Program-made: the position numbers and the translations under genes
Assembly (NCBI GenBank): GCA_002424815.1
Contig: DILB01000014.1
Span: 1 to 62,030, forward strand
Reading direction: 5' to 3'
From: Caryophanales bacterium UBA5603
Lineage (GTDB): Bacteria > Bacillota_I > Bacilli_A > Izemoplasmatales > Hujiaoplasmataceae
Length of the DNA stretch: 62,030 nucleotides
Shown here: positions 62,019 through 62,030 of the stretch, in pieces
Layout of the letters: every line of letters starts with the position of its first letter
How positions within the stretch are numbered: the first letter of the stretch is position 1
Notes under the pieces: model-generated
Told to the model about the DNA's origin: nothing
The model's database searches: none
Seen by the model: only the letters and a program-made list of their open reading frames with translations

Positions 62019-62024
62019 TTGACT
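62019..62024 (+). promoter_or_regulatory. Possible -35 element of a gene beyond the window
   Basis: TTGACT stands six bases before the end of the window; the matching -10 would lie outside. The region 61973-62018 is AT-rich and contains no other feature that I can support. Confidence 0.35.
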
Positions 62025-62030
62025 TGTAAT

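Noticed and set aside
1..62030. TGA read as Trp (Mollicute code 4)
   Set aside because: TGA ends genes at several ATGA junctions (3818, 25707, 43787), and conserved tryptophans are TGG.
1..62030. CRISPR array, insertion sequence or prophage
   Set aside because: No regularly spaced repeats, transposase, integrase or terminal repeats are seen; accessory genes are flanked by ordinary promoters and terminators.

Overview
The window is a chromosomal core-gene region from a low-GC Gram-positive-type bacterium (Bacillota/Mycoplasmatota grade). The gene order follows Bacillus: S10-spc-alpha ribosomal operon, ecfA1-ecfA2-ecfT-truA, tmk-holB-ricT-trmN-rsmI-metG, rplM-rpsI, and cysS-mrnC-rlmB-sigma-rpmG-secE-nusG-rplK-rplA-rplJ-rplL-MTase-rpoB-rpoC. 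S14, L33 and L36 are the zinc-binding forms. Promoters are of the TTGACA/TATAAT type, many with an extended TGn -10. TGA is a stop here (for example the ATGA junctions at 3818 and 25707) and Trp is TGG, so this is not a code-4 Mollicute. A standard-code relative such as the Acholeplasma/Izemoplasma/Haloplasma or Erysipelotrichia side is possible, but I cannot fix the genus. There are no transposases, tRNAs, rRNAs or CRISPR arrays.

Layout. 1-165 is the tail of an alanine dehydrogenase. 358-4930 holds an SDR oxidoreductase, a nuclease-helicase fusion of the DinG/XPD type, and a membrane-anchored PI-PLC-like phosphodiesterase. 5186-19543 is one long ribosomal operon from rpsJ to rplQ, including secY, adk, map, infA, rpmJ and rpoA. 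19665-23267 is the ECF vitamin transporter core plus truA. 23383-24950 (minus strand) is a two-gene Zn/Mn-type ABC transporter. 25066-33338 is tmk to metG with a DJ-1 protein, a YitT-family membrane protein and a lipoprotein. 33483-34325 is rplM-rpsI. 34439-42277 is accessory: a heterodimeric ABC exporter, a DUF1508/YegP-repeat protein, cardiolipin synthase, RmuC and a cold-shock protein. 42453-61934 is the cysS-to-rpoC cluster, interrupted between nusG and rplK by two large ATPase-FtsX-type ABC transporter genes (46869-51532).

Most of the genes make, tune or feed the gene-expression machinery: ribosomal proteins, RNA polymerase, Sec translocon, NusG, rRNA/tRNA modification, aminoacyl-tRNA synthetases and the energy-coupling module. 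Control elements are visible at most operon boundaries. The most informative are an L10-type leader with an attenuator hairpin before rplJ, a repeated RNA motif just upstream of both the rplK and rplA Shine-Dalgarno sites (probable L1 operator), an S10 leader with mutually exclusive pairings, and an S10 promoter embedded in the preceding terminator.

I found no unmistakably new multi-gene system. The best leads are the ABC pair placed inside the nusG-rplK junction, the N-terminal domain fused to TruA, the duplicated L1-like operator, the structured S10 leader, and the rifampicin-pocket substitutions in RpoB.
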